Part shown: positions 19,266-30,681 of the stretch, piece by piece | How positions within the stretch are numbered: the stretch's first letter is position 1 | Layout of the letters: every line of letters starts with the position of its first letter | DNA from: Planktotalea arctica | Lineage (GTDB): Bacteria > Pseudomonadota > Alphaproteobacteria > Rhodobacterales > Rhodobacteraceae | Reading direction: 5' to 3' | DNA length: 64,000 bases | Assembly: GCF_002105285.1 (NCBI RefSeq) | Contig: NZ_MUHR01000011.1 | Location: 1 to 64,000 of the forward strand | Position numbers and translations under genes: made by a program | The notes under the pieces: generated by a model | What the model was told of the DNA's origin: nothing | Databases searched by the model: none | The model's input: only the letters and a program-made list of their open reading frames with translations

Positions 19266-19342
19266 GCACCCATAGCTCAGCTGGATAGAGCGCTGCCCTC
19301 CGAAGGCAGAGGTCGATGGTTCGAATCCATCTGGGTGCACCA
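19266..19342 (+). tRNA. tRNA-Arg, anticodon CCG
   Basis: A full cloverleaf folds: acceptor GCACCCA with TGGGTGC, D arm GCTC/GAGC, anticodon stem CTGCC/GGCAG around loop CTCCGAA (anticodon CCG, reading CGG), and T arm GATGG/CCATC with TTCGAAT. The 3' CCA is encoded. It starts 3 bases after hairpin B and 63 bases after sufS. Confidence 0.97.
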
Positions 19343-19353
19343 AATTCTCTCCA

Positions 19354-19800
19354 CTACGCTGCGCGAAGTTCCATATGAGGCGTGCCATTTGATGTTTTTG
19401 CCTGCGTCACCCCATCGCCGTTTAGCGTGACATTTACTTGCTTGCGAAACGCGCTAAAGCTGTCGAACTCGACCACATCCACAGCTTCGTCGAACACTAC
19501 GGTCAAAGACCAATATCCGGCGCCTGCTGCGCGCACGGCTTTGAGCGTGCCGTCGAACAAATGTCCTAGATAATGACCCGAAACACGCTGGTCCACATGC
19601 CAGCCGTGCGGCGCGTTTGATTTTGCTGCCGCGCTCAAGGTGTTCCAGTCGCGATAGCCCCATTGGCGCGCAATCGTTTCCAGCGCCATGCTTTGCGTGA
19701 TCGGAGTTTGGCGCTCGCTCATCGCGGCGCGCAGTCGTTTGGCCTGCGTTTTGAGCGCTTCGAGGGAGGGCAGGTTTGTGCCGTTTATAAGTTGTGTCAT
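19354..19800 (-). CDS. Glyoxalase-related small protein
   Basis: The 148-residue protein opens with [46 protein letters not shown], split here as [14 protein letters not shown] and [14 protein letters not shown], the pattern of the short helical domain often annotated as glyoxalase-related in alphaproteobacteria. The second half (residues 65-148) is a beta-rich part with repeated aromatic residues and no recognisable metal ligands, so a glyoxalase reaction is not supported. Monocistronic, opposite in strand to the tRNA. Cytosolic; function unknown. Confidence 0.75.
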   Translation of the reverse strand: MTQLINGTNLPSLEALKTQAKRLRAAMSERQTPITQSMALETIARQWGYRDWNTLSAAAKSNAPHGWHVDQRVSGHYLGHLFDGTLKAVRAAGAGYWSLTVVFDEAVDVVEFDSFSAFRKQVNVTLNGDGVTQAKTSNGTPHMELRAA

Positions 19801-19961
19801 TGGTTCAGTCCCATTTTGATCTATGGGTCACACTCTGTCGGGGGTGTTCGCATTGCCGCCTATCTGTGACCGAAAGTCAAAAATCGGGCTGGTTCAAGTG
19901 ACTGCATTTACCAAAGGGTCGCCCCCGCGAACGGCAGGAGGCAGCGCTCCCTGAGGCGCTC

Positions 19962-20657
19962 TTACGCTTCGCTTGATGGCTTGTCCATCCCGTCGCGTAG
20001 GGCGATGTAGGAAAACAGGGCCGAGCCGAGAGCGGGGATCGTGAAAAAGAATGTGAAGGCCATAAGGTAGATGGAGGCATGTAGCGGCGCGCTAATCGCG
20101 CTGCCGATCGACCCTTTGGCGCGCAACTGCGCACGCAGTTTTTGCATGGCGATTTCGTCGCTCAGCGCTGATTTGCTTGTTGAACGAGCGCGTGGTTCGG
20201 GGCTGGGCGCGCCTGCGCACACCTTATCTATCTGCCTGTGAAGATGCGCCAGCATGTGCTCTACTTCTTCATTGAAATCGTCCATGACGTCGGGGCTAAG
20301 GTCGCGTGAATCTTCATGCCATAGCACTGCAGCGGGATCATGACCTTGGTTAAACTGCGCGCTCAAAGCCTGCGCAATATGCGCACTATTGAGGAACTTG
20401 GGCAATTTTTGCCCTGGCACAGGACCAACACCAAGGCAGATGCAACCGGGGCGATCGCCGCGTTCAGGCTGCTCGTGCAGCGCGATGCGCAGGCCTGCGA
20501 AATCCAGGAATACCAAATCATCGCAATCCCAAGTCACTGATTTTGAGCTGGAATATCTGGCAATTTTACTCGAAAGCACTTTGTCTGCCAGCGCATCTAT
20601 TGCCATATGTGATCCGCTCTTGAGCACGATGGCCGCTATCGTTGTTGATGATCGCAT
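19962..20657 (-). CDS. Hypothetical protein with one C-terminal membrane segment
   Basis: About 231 residues from ATG 20657; a GTG at 20732 would add 25. The body is hydrophilic with a flexible serine- and proline-rich linker near residues 155-170 (SPEPRARSTSKSALSDE), and a single hydrophobic stretch near the C terminus (YLMAFTFFFTIPALGSALFS) predicts a tail-anchored or single-pass inner-membrane protein with most of the chain in the cytosol. I recognise no domain. Start choice is uncertain because no strong binding site precedes either codon. Confidence 0.6.
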   Translation of the reverse strand: MRSSTTIAAIVLKSGSHMAIDALADKVLSSKIARYSSSKSVTWDCDDLVFLDFAGLRIALHEQPERGDRPGCICLGVGPVPGQKLPKFLNSAHIAQALSAQFNQGHDPAAVLWHEDSRDLSPDVMDDFNEEVEHMLAHLHRQIDKVCAGAPSPEPRARSTSKSALSDEIAMQKLRAQLRAKGSIGSAISAPLHASIYLMAFTFFFTIPALGSALFSYIALRDGMDKPSSEA

Positions 20658-20818
20658 TTTATTTGCCCGCTTTGTTGTGTCCCGCTGTTGATTTAAGTTT
20701 TGGTTAATAAAGATGGCAAGAATTTGGCGCACTTGCGCTTTTGAGATGTTACTCGCTTAGGGTTGCATGTCTGTTTGTGTGAAAGCGCCAAACCTGTCGG
20801 TGCTTTGCAAACCCAGCG

Positions 20819-21622
20819 CTAGCCGTCGATTTGCGCCGCCATGATTGCGATGGCTTTTTGGTAAACGCCTGCGGCATTCCACTGTTTGATCGCCGCGAAA
20901 TTGGGCTGGCCTTCTTGATAGCCTGCGCCCGGGCGCCAGCCCTTTTGGCGGAGGAAATTTGCTGTTGAGGCCAGTGCGTCCGCTTCGGAATAGAAATTCA
21001 CCCGCCCGTCGCCATTGGCATCAATGCCATAGGTCAGCGCATTGCCCGGCAGGAATTGTGTATGCCCGAGTTCACCATGTTTCGCGCCCTTTGTGTTGCC
21101 ATCAATTGCGCCCATATCAACTAGTTTCAGAGCACCGATGGCGTGAGGCACGAAAAACGCGGAGCGGCGGCAATCAAAGGCCAAAGTGGTGATCGCCGAG
21201 ACGATATGGCTGTCGCCCATAAAGCGGCCAAAGCCGGTTTCCATCCCGTGAATTGCGATGATCACGCCCGCGGGCACGCCGTATTGGCGCTCTAACGCGT
21301 TGAAAAAGGTGGCGTTCTGCGCTTTGCGTTTGCGCCCTTGGGCTACGATGGTCGGCGCGCCGCGCACTTGCATGAATTTCTGCAAAGAGTATTTGAAACT
21401 TTTCTGGTTGCGATCGGCCTTGATCGTGCCACTGGCATATTGGCTGTTTGCCAAGGCCTGAAGCCCGCGTTGCCCGACACCTGCGCGCTGCGCCTCGGCG
21501 GCGAAAGCGGCTTTCCATGCGTTGAAACCTGCCGAAGTGTTACCACACGGGGCGGCATGAGCGCTGCCGGCGGCTGTGAGGGTGGCCATGAAAAAGGCTA
21601 CGGCTGTGATGATGCGTTTCAT
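20819..21622 (-). CDS. Lytic murein transglycosylase, MltB-like
   Basis: The 267-residue protein has a cleaved signal peptide (MKRIITAVAFFMATLTAAG, then AHA) and an SLT_2/MltB-type domain: catalytic Glu in HGMETGFGRFMG near residue 115, and GHTQFLPGNALTYGIDANGDG near 200, then NFLRQKGWRPGAGY. Such enzymes cleave the MurNAc-GlcNAc bond of peptidoglycan with formation of the 1,6-anhydro end, in the periplasm. There is no lipobox. I start at ATG 21622; the frame stays open upstream but that part has no signal peptide and overlaps the next gene. Confidence 0.9.
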   Translation of the reverse strand: MKRIITAVAFFMATLTAAGSAHAAPCGNTSAGFNAWKAAFAAEAQRAGVGQRGLQALANSQYASGTIKADRNQKSFKYSLQKFMQVRGAPTIVAQGRKRKAQNATFFNALERQYGVPAGVIIAIHGMETGFGRFMGDSHIVSAITTLAFDCRRSAFFVPHAIGALKLVDMGAIDGNTKGAKHGELGHTQFLPGNALTYGIDANGDGRVNFYSEADALASTANFLRQKGWRPGAGYQEGQPNFAAIKQWNAAGVYQKAIAIMAAQIDG

Positions 21623-21708
21623 TAAAATCTCCCAAACCAATCTAAAAACTGGCTTAATGATACCGCTCAGTGGTTTGGGAGCAATGTAAAAGGCGTTTCT
21701 TGGCCGGC

Positions 21709-22053
21709 CTAGATGTATTGCGCCGCAAGAATGCTTGCCACCATCACAACAAGGGCGAGACGGCGTAGAAGGCTGATGGAGTGATGTTTCCAGCAGAATT
21801 TGTGCTTGTGGCGCGCAGCATGTTTCATGGCAATTTTGGCAAGGCGACGAGCAAAATCCAGTTGTCCGCGCTGCCAACCCTCGAAAGAGTTTTTACGCAC
21901 AGCGCCGGGAAGCGCGTTAGCCGTGCCATCAGTGATAAAACCGCCGCTTTGTTTGGCAACCAGAGCGTTAAGGACCTTTTGTACGTCCTTCTGCTCAATC
22001 CTGTAGGCGGCATTGCGGCCCGAAAGGGAGCCCATTTGAGGTGTATATGTCAT
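21709..22053 (-). CDS. Small hypothetical protein with a C-terminal hydrophobic anchor
   Basis: A 114-residue basic protein starting at ATG 22053 with an ACGAG motif upstream. The middle is rich in Lys, His and Arg (AIKHAARHKHKFCWKHH region at about 75-92) and the last 20 residues are hydrophobic (LALVVMVASILAAQ), suggesting a tail anchor. No family is recognised. Several overlapping frames on the other strand are also open, so coding status is moderate. Confidence 0.45.
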   Translation of the reverse strand: MTYTPQMGSLSGRNAAYRIEQKDVQKVLNALVAKQSGGFITDGTANALPGAVRKNSFEGWQRGQLDFARRLAKIAMKHAARHKHKFCWKHHSISLLRRLALVVMVASILAAQYI

Positions 22054-22205
22054 AATAAATACTCGTTAAAAATTATTCGTGTGGTTAAAGTTGCATTGAA
22101 TTACGTATCTTTGTTGTTTCCATAATGGAATTTGTGTGCCCAAAACCAATCGATTGTGGCAAGCTTGCCCAAATCGTTAATCATGTTCACGCGCCTGTTT
22201 GGCAT

Positions 22206-22235
22206 AAAAAAAGGCGCCCCAAAGAGCGCCTTTTT
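22206..22235 (-). terminator. Rho-independent terminator of glnA
   Basis: A 10-bp stem (AAAAAGGCGC with GCGCCTTTTT, loop of 8) lies 19 bases beyond the glnA stop. Read on the minus strand it ends in a run of seven T residues. The T-tract on the other side makes it potentially bidirectional. Confidence 0.88.
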
Positions 22236-22253
22236 CCTAAATATCTGCTCAAA

Positions 22254-23660
22254 TTAGCAAGAGTAATACATGCCGTACTCAACAGGATGCGGCGTGTGCT
22301 CGTAAAGCTCGACCTCTTCCATTTTGAGCGCGATATAGCCCTCGATCTGATCTGCGGTGAACACATCGCCTGCCAGAAGGTAATCCATATCTTTCTGCAA
22401 CTCGTCCAGCGCCTCGCGCAGGGAGCCACAAACAGTCGGGATGTCCGCCAGCTCTTCCGCAGGAAGGTCATAGAGGTTTTTATCCATCGCTTCGCCCGGA
22501 TCGATCTTGTTCTTGATACCGTCAAGGCCAGCCATCAAAAGCGCGGCAAAGCACAGATACGGGTTGGCGGAGGGATCAGGGAAACGAGCTTCGACGCGCT
22601 TGGCTTTGGGGCTTTCCGTCCATGGAATGCGAACGCAGCCAGAGCGGTTACGCGCAGAATAGGCGCGCAGAACCGGGGCTTCGAAGCCGGGGATCAGACG
22701 CTTGTAGCTGTTCGTGGAGGGGTTGGTGAACGCATTGAGCGATTTCGCGTGCGTCAGGATACCGCCAATGAAATACAGCGCCTCTTGCGAGAGGTCCGCA
22801 TATTTGTCGCCCGCAAAGAGCGGCTTGCCGTCTTTCCAGATCGACATGTTGACGTGCATACCTGTGCCGTTGTCGCCGTAGATCGGCTTGGGCATAAAGG
22901 TCGCGGATTTGCCGTAGGCGTGCGCGACATTGTGAATCACGTATTTATACTTTTGAAGCTCGTCCGCCTGTTTTGTCAGGCTATCAAAGATCAGACCGAG
23001 CTCGTGCTGGCAGGACGCTACCTCGTGGTGATGCTTGTCCACCTTCATGCCGAGACGCTTCATCGTCGAGAGCATCTCGCCGCGCAGGTCTTGCGCTTCG
23101 TCGATCGGGTTGGTTGGGAAGTAACCACCCTTTAGGCCCGGGCGGTGACCCATGTTGCCCATCTCGTACTCTGTATCCGAGTTCCAAGAAGCGTCTGTTG
23201 CATCAACTTCGAATGATACTTTGTTGATTTTATTTGAAAAACGAACATCGTCAAAGAGGAAAAACTCCGCCTCTGGGCCCATGTAAGCCACATCGCCAAT
23301 TCCGGAAGACTTGAGATAGGCCTCGGCCTTTTGCGCCGTGCCGCGTGGGTCGCGCTCATAGGCTTCGCCCGTGTCCGGCTCAACGATGGAGCAATGGATG
23401 CAGAGGGTTTTTTCTGCGTAAAACGGATCAAGATACGTGGTCGACGTGTCAGGCATCAGCTTCATGTCGGAATTTTCGATGCTCTTCCAGCCCGCGATCG
23501 AGGAGCCGTCAAACATGAAGCCTTCCTCAAGAAAGTCTTCGTCAACGAGATCGCAATCGACCGTGACGTGCTGAACTTTACCGCGCGTGTCGGTGAAACG
23601 GATATCGACATAGGCGATATCTTCGTCGCGGATTTGCTTTAGAACGGCTTCAATACTCAT
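22254..23660 (-). CDS. glnA: Glutamine synthetase, type I
   Basis: GlnA makes glutamine from glutamate, ammonia and ATP and is the entry point of nitrogen assimilation. The 468-residue protein is typical GSI-beta: [17 protein letters not shown] near residue 50, the ATP/Glu site [15 protein letters not shown], and the adenylylation loop [10 protein letters not shown] with its tyrosine near 398, so it should be controlled by GlnE. It lies 40 bases after glnB on the same strand, the usual glnBA order, with a strong terminator behind it. Confidence 0.98.
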   Translation of the reverse strand: MSIEAVLKQIRDEDIAYVDIRFTDTRGKVQHVTVDCDLVDEDFLEEGFMFDGSSIAGWKSIENSDMKLMPDTSTTYLDPFYAEKTLCIHCSIVEPDTGEAYERDPRGTAQKAEAYLKSSGIGDVAYMGPEAEFFLFDDVRFSNKINKVSFEVDATDASWNSDTEYEMGNMGHRPGLKGGYFPTNPIDEAQDLRGEMLSTMKRLGMKVDKHHHEVASCQHELGLIFDSLTKQADELQKYKYVIHNVAHAYGKSATFMPKPIYGDNGTGMHVNMSIWKDGKPLFAGDKYADLSQEALYFIGGILTHAKSLNAFTNPSTNSYKRLIPGFEAPVLRAYSARNRSGCVRIPWTESPKAKRVEARFPDPSANPYLCFAALLMAGLDGIKNKIDPGEAMDKNLYDLPAEELADIPTVCGSLREALDELQKDMDYLLAGDVFTADQIEGYIALKMEEVELYEHTPHPVEYGMYYSC

Positions 23661-23699
23661 GCCTGATGTCCTCTTGGTGTTGTTGAATTTTGGAGTGTT

Positions 23700-25768
<2,069 letters not shown>

Positions 25769-25772
<4 letters not shown>

Positions 25773-26260
25773 TCGTTGGTCTGACATCCTATTTCCAGCC
25801 CGCCTGCGTAGATCACATGCGGCGTGTCAAAGATGAATTCGACGATGTCGAGGTCTTGGGCCGGCAAAAGGGTGACGAATTCACCGTCTTGCAAATCCTG
25901 GACCGGAACCAGTTTTTGCGCTGAGGCATAAAGCGCACGGGCGCGCCAATCGCGGATCAGAATTTGGGTACCCGCAGGCAGGATCACATCCTCTGGCGGG
26001 CGTTTATGGCCAAGCGAGCCTGCTTTGATCTGGATAGCGTCACATCGCAGGCGTTTGCGGCGCACCCCCAAGAGCACGGCCATGCCGGCATCGCGCGTAA
26101 TAATGCGATCACCGGGCGCGATGTCGCGCGCGGGCAATTCTCCGTCCATGGTCATTATGATCGTATCTGCGCAAAGACCGGCTTGGCGGGATTTCCCCAG
26201 ACCTTGCTTGTCCTCCGAGGCCTGCACCCCGTTCTCGCGCCGGGCCATTTTCGGCTCCAT
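25769..26260 (-). CDS. Hint-domain protein
   Basis: The 163-residue protein has the Hedgehog/intein (Hint_2) fold signature of Rhodobacterales: a catalytic-position cysteine-alanine start GLCADTIIMTMDGELPARDIAPGD split as GLCADTIIMTMDG and ARDIAPGDRIITRD, then LPAGTQILIRDWRARALY and HVIYAGGLEIGCQ. Relatives usually sit at the C terminus of large secreted proteins where they self-process; here the domain stands nearly alone after an about 25-residue charged leader. Start ATG 26260 has AGGA 8 bases upstream. Function unknown. Confidence 0.8.
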
Positions 26261-26457
26261 CAGCGATATCCTATGTCTGCTCTGTTGGTCATTTTCGACC
26301 TTATGGAGCAAAGCGTACCCGCAATTTGCACGCGAATCTAGTGGCTTGTGATTTTCAATGTGCATGCGGTGGTTTTGACAGCAAAGCCTTGAGATTGCGT
26401 AAAGACATGATTTTCCTCTCGCCACGGGGATAGAGCTTTGCTAAGAGGCGTTTAAGT

Positions 26458-26542
26458 GCGGGTGTGGCGGAACTGGTAGACGCACCAGATTTAGGTTCTG
26501 GCGCCGCGAGGCGTGGGGGTTCGAGTCCCTTCACCCGCACCA
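26458..26542 (+). tRNA. tRNA-Leu, anticodon TAG
   Basis: An 85-base class II tRNA: acceptor GCGGGTG with CACCCGC, anticodon stem CCAGA/TCTGG around loop TTTAGGT (anticodon TAG, reading CTA and CTG), a long variable arm GCGCCGCGAGGCGT, and T arm GGGGG with TTCGAGT. CCA is encoded at 26540-26542. It stands 134 bases before tig. Confidence 0.96.
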
Positions 26543-26675
26543 ACAGCGACGTTTTCATGCGAACGTCACGGCTCTCCCGAATCCCCTTGATCCCTATAGC
26601 GCCCCCAAGTAGGAAGGCGCTGATTTTGACCGCCGCGAACGCCTTTGCGGCCCCTATGCTATGGATAAGGACGAC

Positions 26676-28016
26676 ATGCAGGTCACCGAAACACTTAATG
26701 AAGGCCTCAAGCGCGGCTATTCGATCACCATTCCAGCGGCTGAACTGGCTGCGAAAGTCGACGAAAAGCTGCTTGAAGCGCGCCCCGAAGTCGAAATGAA
26801 GGGCTTTCGTAAGGGCAAAGTCCCGATGCCATTGCTGAAAAAGCAGTTTGGCCCGCGGATTCTTGGCGAAGCAATGCAGGAAGCCGTAGACGGCGCAATG
26901 TCCGAGCATTTCGAGACCACAGGCGATCGCCCTGCGATGCAGCCCGAGGTCGTTATGGTTGACGGCGAGACCTGGAAAGAGGGCGACGATGTAAACGTCA
27001 CGATGTCCTATGAAGCATTGCCCGCGATCCCAGAAGTCGATCTGAGCAAGATCGAGCTGGAGCGCCTCGTGGCAAAGGCCGATGACGCCTCTGTTGACGA
27101 AGCACTGGCAAACCTAGCCGAGACGGCACAGGACTTTAAAGACCGCAAGAAAGGCTCCAAAGCCAAGGACGGCGATCAGGTCACGATGGATTTCCTCGGC
27201 AAGGTTGACGACGTTGCATTCGACGGTGGCGCTGGCGAAGATTACCCCTTGGTTCTTGGCTCCAACTCTTTCATTCCCGGCTTTGAAGAGCAACTGGTCG
27301 GCGTGAAAGCAGACGAAGTGAAGGACGTGACTGTTACGTTCCCGGAGCCCTACCAGGCCGAGCATCTTGCCGGCAAGGAAGCCGTTTTCACCTGCACGAT
27401 CAAAGCTGTTAAAGAGCCCGTCGCGGCCGAGGTCAACGACGAGTTGGCAACGAAGTTCGGTGCGGAAGATCTTAACGCTCTGAAAGAGCAGATCAAAGAG
27501 CGTCTCGAGGCCGAGTATGTCGGCGCGGCGCGCGCAGTGATGAAGCGCAGCTTGCTCGACAAGCTGGACGACGTCGTTTCCTTCGATCTGCCCCCGTCTT
27601 TGGTGACGGCAGAAGCCGATCAGATCGCACATCAGTTGTTCCATGAGGACAACAAGGATATGGATCCGAACGATCACAGCCACGACAAAATTGTTCCAAC
27701 GGACGAGCACAACAAGTTGGCCGAGCGCCGTGTGCGCCTTGGTCTTCTATTGGCAGAGCTGGGTCAGAAGGCAGAGGTTCAAGTGACCGACGCAGAAATG
27801 ACACAGGCAATGATGAACCAGGCGCGTCAGTACCCCGGTCAAGAGCGTGAGTTCTTTGAATTCGTTCAGCAAAACCAGCAGATGCAGCAGCAGATGCGCG
27901 CGCCTATCTTTGAAGACAAGGTCGTGGATTACATTGTCGAGCTGGCGCAGGTCACCGAGAAGGAAATCAACAAGGACGAGCTGCAAAAGGCAGTCGAGTC
28001 GCTCGAAGAAGAGTGA
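26676..28016 (+). CDS. tig: Trigger factor
   Basis: Ribosome-bound chaperone that meets nascent chains at the exit tunnel. The 446-residue protein has the N-terminal ribosome-binding domain with the signature FRKGKVP (residues 44-50), a central FKBP-type PPIase domain ([15 protein letters not shown] to [13 protein letters not shown]), and a long helical C-terminal domain. The family N terminus [11 protein letters not shown] fixes the start at ATG 26676, with AAGGA just upstream; an ATG at 26661 is also in frame. A strong terminator follows. Confidence 0.97.
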   Translation: MQVTETLNEGLKRGYSITIPAAELAAKVDEKLLEARPEVEMKGFRKGKVPMPLLKKQFGPRILGEAMQEAVDGAMSEHFETTGDRPAMQPEVVMVDGETWKEGDDVNVTMSYEALPAIPEVDLSKIELERLVAKADDASVDEALANLAETAQDFKDRKKGSKAKDGDQVTMDFLGKVDDVAFDGGAGEDYPLVLGSNSFIPGFEEQLVGVKADEVKDVTVTFPEPYQAEHLAGKEAVFTCTIKAVKEPVAAEVNDELATKFGAEDLNALKEQIKERLEAEYVGAARAVMKRSLLDKLDDVVSFDLPPSLVTAEADQIAHQLFHEDNKDMDPNDHSHDKIVPTDEHNKLAERRVRLGLLLAELGQKAEVQVTDAEMTQAMMNQARQYPGQEREFFEFVQQNQQMQQQMRAPIFEDKVVDYIVELAQVTEKEINKDELQKAVESLEEE

Positions 28017-28040
28017 AGCGTTCCTTGATTTGAATTGGAT

Positions 28041-28070
28041 AAAACCCCGCTTTTCGAAGTGGGGTTTTTT
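28041..28070 (+). terminator. Rho-independent terminator of tig
   Basis: A 12-bp stem capped by TTCG (AAAACCCCGCTT with AAGTGGGGTTTT, one G-T wobble) is followed by TTTTTT. It lies 25 bases after the tig stop. Confidence 0.92.
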
Positions 28071-28220
28071 CTTTTGGGCACTTGTTTTGCAACCCTAACA
28101 GAACGCAGGCTGGCGTTGAGTGTGCGGCATTGCGCAGGCGGGAAAAATGAACGTATTTGCGCGGACCCGAGCTGTCAATTTCGGATCCGCGCGACTGACC
28201 GTGAATGTCGATAGAGGGGA

Positions 28221-29048
28221 TCACGTGTGAGTGGTGGCATCCTCGGTCAGTTTAAGCGATGTTTCTTTCTCAAGCTCCGCAAGCATCCGCAAAGCCGAGC
28301 GTAGCTCGCGTGGGTTGTCTGCGTTTGCCAATATTTCTTGAAAATAGGTGCGAAGGGCTTCCAGTGCCTTTGGGGTTTGGGTCTGCTTGCTTTGATCACC
28401 ATAGCGCGCGATGGCCTCATGCTCCTTTAGGAAGACATTGCCGCGGATGTCCGAGCGTGTGCGCAAACGTTCGGTGCGCTCGATCGAGCAATCCAGAAGT
28501 CCGGCCATAGCGGTCACCTTGCCCATAGATGTTGGCGCGCCGAGGTAGTCGTAGGGCGCATTGCCGGAACGTTTCAGCACGCGGTTCATGAGTGGGTCGA
28601 TCACGGCAACCGCATCGGTCACACCCGCATCCATTGCATATTCACAGGCCGCGATCATGATCTCGGAGGTGACGTAGCTGATTGAATTCTTGGCGCGCGC
28701 ACAGCCCGTGGCACTAAGGCGATCGGTATCGACGCACAGACGTGTGGCTTCCCAGATCAACGGGCTGCGCGGGGCAGGTTCGCCTTGCAAAATAGCAGAG
28801 AAGACATCCGCCAGCATATTCGGACCTGTTGTCTGTAGAATTCGCATCGAGCCTACGACTTTGCCCGAGCTATCAATGCTAACAAGTGTCGTTGGATTAA
28901 GTGTGTCGAAGACATCGGTTTCTAGGCCGTCGTTTACATCAACATCCCATCCTAGACGATCCCGAAATACCCGGGCACGCAGGGCATAGGTCTGTTCAAG
29001 CAATTGGCTGAAGTGATGAGCATTAATACCATCTATCGAAATAATCAT
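28221..29048 (-). CDS. luxI: Acyl-homoserine-lactone synthase, LuxI family, with long C-terminal extension
   Basis: LuxI enzymes make acyl-homoserine lactones from S-adenosylmethionine and acyl-ACP. All the conserved LuxI residues sit at near-canonical positions: Arg24, Phe28, Trp34 (ALRARVFRDRLGW), Asp45 and Asp48, Arg69, Phe83, Glu100 and Arg103 (WEATRLCVD). The protein has 275 residues, about 60-70 more than a typical LuxI; the extra part is a charged helical tail (from about residue 210, with DQSKQTQTPKALEALRTYFQ). I start at ATG 29048; an ATG at 29063 is also in frame. It lies downstream of luxR on the same strand with a lux-box-like palindrome between them. Confidence 0.9.
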   Translation of the reverse strand: MIISIDGINAHHFSQLLEQTYALRARVFRDRLGWDVDVNDGLETDVFDTLNPTTLVSIDSSGKVVGSMRILQTTGPNMLADVFSAILQGEPAPRSPLIWEATRLCVDTDRLSATGCARAKNSISYVTSEIMIAACEYAMDAGVTDAVAVIDPLMNRVLKRSGNAPYDYLGAPTSMGKVTAMAGLLDCSIERTERLRTRSDIRGNVFLKEHEAIARYGDQSKQTQTPKALEALRTYFQEILANADNPRELRSALRMLAELEKETSLKLTEDATTHT

Positions 29049-29195
29049 CTGTCCGTTCCCCACTTATCAAAAATCATCCTTAACGGCTCTACGCGGTAGC
29101 GCTATTAGGGGAATCCCGTAGATACACGTAAAAGTTGAGTGGGCGCGCCGTAAAAATCCAGGGAAGTAGATATTTGAATTTCTTTTGGCAGGGGG

Positions 29196-29211
29196 CTGCG
29201 AAATTTTGCAG
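29196..29211. promoter_or_regulatory. lux-box-like palindrome between luxR and luxI
   Basis: CTGCGAAATTTTGCAG has the CTG-N10-CAG plan of LuxR-type operators with one mismatch in dyad symmetry. It lies 14 bases after the luxR stop codon and about 150 bases before the luxI start, which would imply a long luxI leader if it is the operator. Confidence 0.5.
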
Positions 29212-29224
29212 ACTATAGCCGCGT

Positions 29225-29926
29225 CTATTTGGGGTAAATGAAGCCCATTGCTATCGCGCGGCCCACCGCTTGGGGGGTCGTGAGGGCGCAGAGCTTTGAT
29301 CGCGCTGATCTAAGGTGGACTTCCACCGTGCGCGAAGAGATCGACAGGATGTCTCCGATATCGATCTGGCTTTTTCCCGCGGCCGTCCATTGCAGCACTT
29401 CGCATTCTCTTGAAGACAGATGAGGACGGCGCAGCGCATGGCCCAGAGTGTCCGATTGCATGACGGTATCATGTAGCGAAACAGCAGCGGTTTGCAGCTC
29501 ACCAATCACATTCTTGCGCAGTTTGTCCCACGTCTCACGAGAGCAATCGCGGGCAACGCTGATCAATCCGACCTCACCGTAGGGGCCGTGAATCGGTATG
29601 CTAAGTCCTTGTTCCGCAATGTTGAAATCCCGAGCATGTTCAAAGACTTTCTTGAAGTCTTCATGTTCGCTCAGGCGTTGCCAATCCACGGGTGCAATCG
29701 AGCGCATTGGCAGGTGCAATGTGGGGTCCACATTTTGAAACCGTTGCGCACCGTAGTGTTCTTTCCACTCGTTAGAGTAGGTAGAAAAGCCGATGACCTG
29801 ATCGGACACGGTGTTTACGGCGCAGTAAGTTGCGAAATCCAGTTCGAGCTTGTCGCATAGATCCGTCAGGAACGAGGTGAACCCCGCTTCCGATTTTTCC
29901 AATGCTCCAAGATCGACAATGTCCAT
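29225..29926 (-). CDS. luxR: LuxR-family quorum-sensing regulator
   Basis: The 234-residue protein has an N-terminal autoinducer-binding domain with the conserved residues in order: Trp54, Tyr58 (NEWKEHYG), Asp67-Pro68 (NVDPTL) and Trp82 (PVDW), and a C-terminal LuxR helix-turn-helix (LSSRECEVLQWTAAGKSQIDIGDIL, split as LSSRECEVLQWTAAGKS and VEVHLRSARSKL). Ligand contacts are intact, so it should respond to an acyl-homoserine lactone, most simply the product of the adjacent synthase. I start at ATG 29926; an upstream start at 29974 would add 16 residues without homology. Confidence 0.9.
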   Translation of the reverse strand: MDIVDLGALEKSEAGFTSFLTDLCDKLELDFATYCAVNTVSDQVIGFSTYSNEWKEHYGAQRFQNVDPTLHLPMRSIAPVDWQRLSEHEDFKKVFEHARDFNIAEQGLSIPIHGPYGEVGLISVARDCSRETWDKLRKNVIGELQTAAVSLHDTVMQSDTLGHALRRPHLSSRECEVLQWTAAGKSQIDIGDILSISSRTVEVHLRSARSKLCALTTPQAVGRAIAMGFIYPK

Positions 29927-30022
29927 GATTAGCCTTGCTCCAGCGCTCAAAAAGCGGCTGACGCATGCTCTCACGTCTTAGGCGTTAACACAATGATTGT
30001 GTCGCGCAGTTTGCGATCGGGC

Positions 30023-30418
30023 TTAGACGGTTACGGGTTCGGATGTTTTGGAAAGCGTGCGCAGAAACGCAAGGACAGCCATTTGCTGGTCAGTCGGAAG
30101 GGTTTCAACCAAAGCAAGAATTTCCCCAACGCGGGCATCGGTAAGGGCGTTCATCGGCGCGTTTGAACGCGGTGCCTGAGGCGTGCTGTCGTCGCCAACC
30201 GCGCGGTCAAGTCCTTGGAAGAAGTAGGAAATCGGAACACCAAGCGTTTCGGCAATCATCAAAAGACGGGACGCGCTGACGCGGTTTGCACCGGATTCAT
30301 ATTTCTGGACCTGTTGGAAACGCACACCGACGGCCTCGGCCAAGGTCGTTTGGGAGATTTTCAAAGCAATACGGCGCCCTTTGATGCGCGCGCCAATTAA
30401 AACATCGATATTCGTCAT
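30023..30418 (-). CDS. XRE-family transcriptional regulator
   Basis: The 131-residue protein has a Cro/CI-type helix-turn-helix in the first 65 residues (KISQTTLAEAVGVRFQQVQK, then ESGANRVSASRLLMIAETLG) followed by a hydrophilic linker and a short helical C-terminal part LTDARVGEILALVETLPTDQ. This is the common alphaproteobacterial type of small regulator with the HTH first. I choose ATG 30418, since an upstream ATG at 30427 adds only three residues. Targets are unknown. It is transcribed alone between luxR and rplI. Confidence 0.85.
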   Translation of the reverse strand: MTNIDVLIGARIKGRRIALKISQTTLAEAVGVRFQQVQKYESGANRVSASRLLMIAETLGVPISYFFQGLDRAVGDDSTPQAPRSNAPMNALTDARVGEILALVETLPTDQQMAVLAFLRTLSKTSEPVTV

Positions 30419-30612
30419 ATGTACCACCTTGATTACTAAACCTCACGTTGTTTACCGTTGACGTGGGCTGTTATTGCGTCATTTGACCACTAATATGCAG
30501 CGGTTGCAAGCGCTCGTAATGTATACGGTTAAAGGTGTCCTAGAGTAATCGTTTGAAAGCCCTAAAAATGGCGGGAATTTGCTTGGGATTATCGCTCTGT
30601 ACATAAATAAAA

Positions 30613-30640
30613 AAGGGCCACATATCTAAATGCGGCCCTT
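30613..30640 (-). terminator. Rho-independent terminator of the rpsF-rpsR-rplI operon
   Basis: AAGGGCC and GGCCCTT form a stem whose minus-strand transcript ends in a T-run (the A-run at 30604-30614). It lies 42 bases beyond the rplI stop. Confidence 0.82.
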
Positions 30641-30681
30641 ATTCAATTCAATTGATTACCTGTTGGCAATGAATTGGCTGT

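Noticed and set aside
22125-23135. 336-codon open frame on the plus strand over glnA
   Set aside because: It is antisense to a clear glutamine synthetase gene, has no recognisable domain, and its residue bias is what the reverse strand of a GC-rich gene gives.
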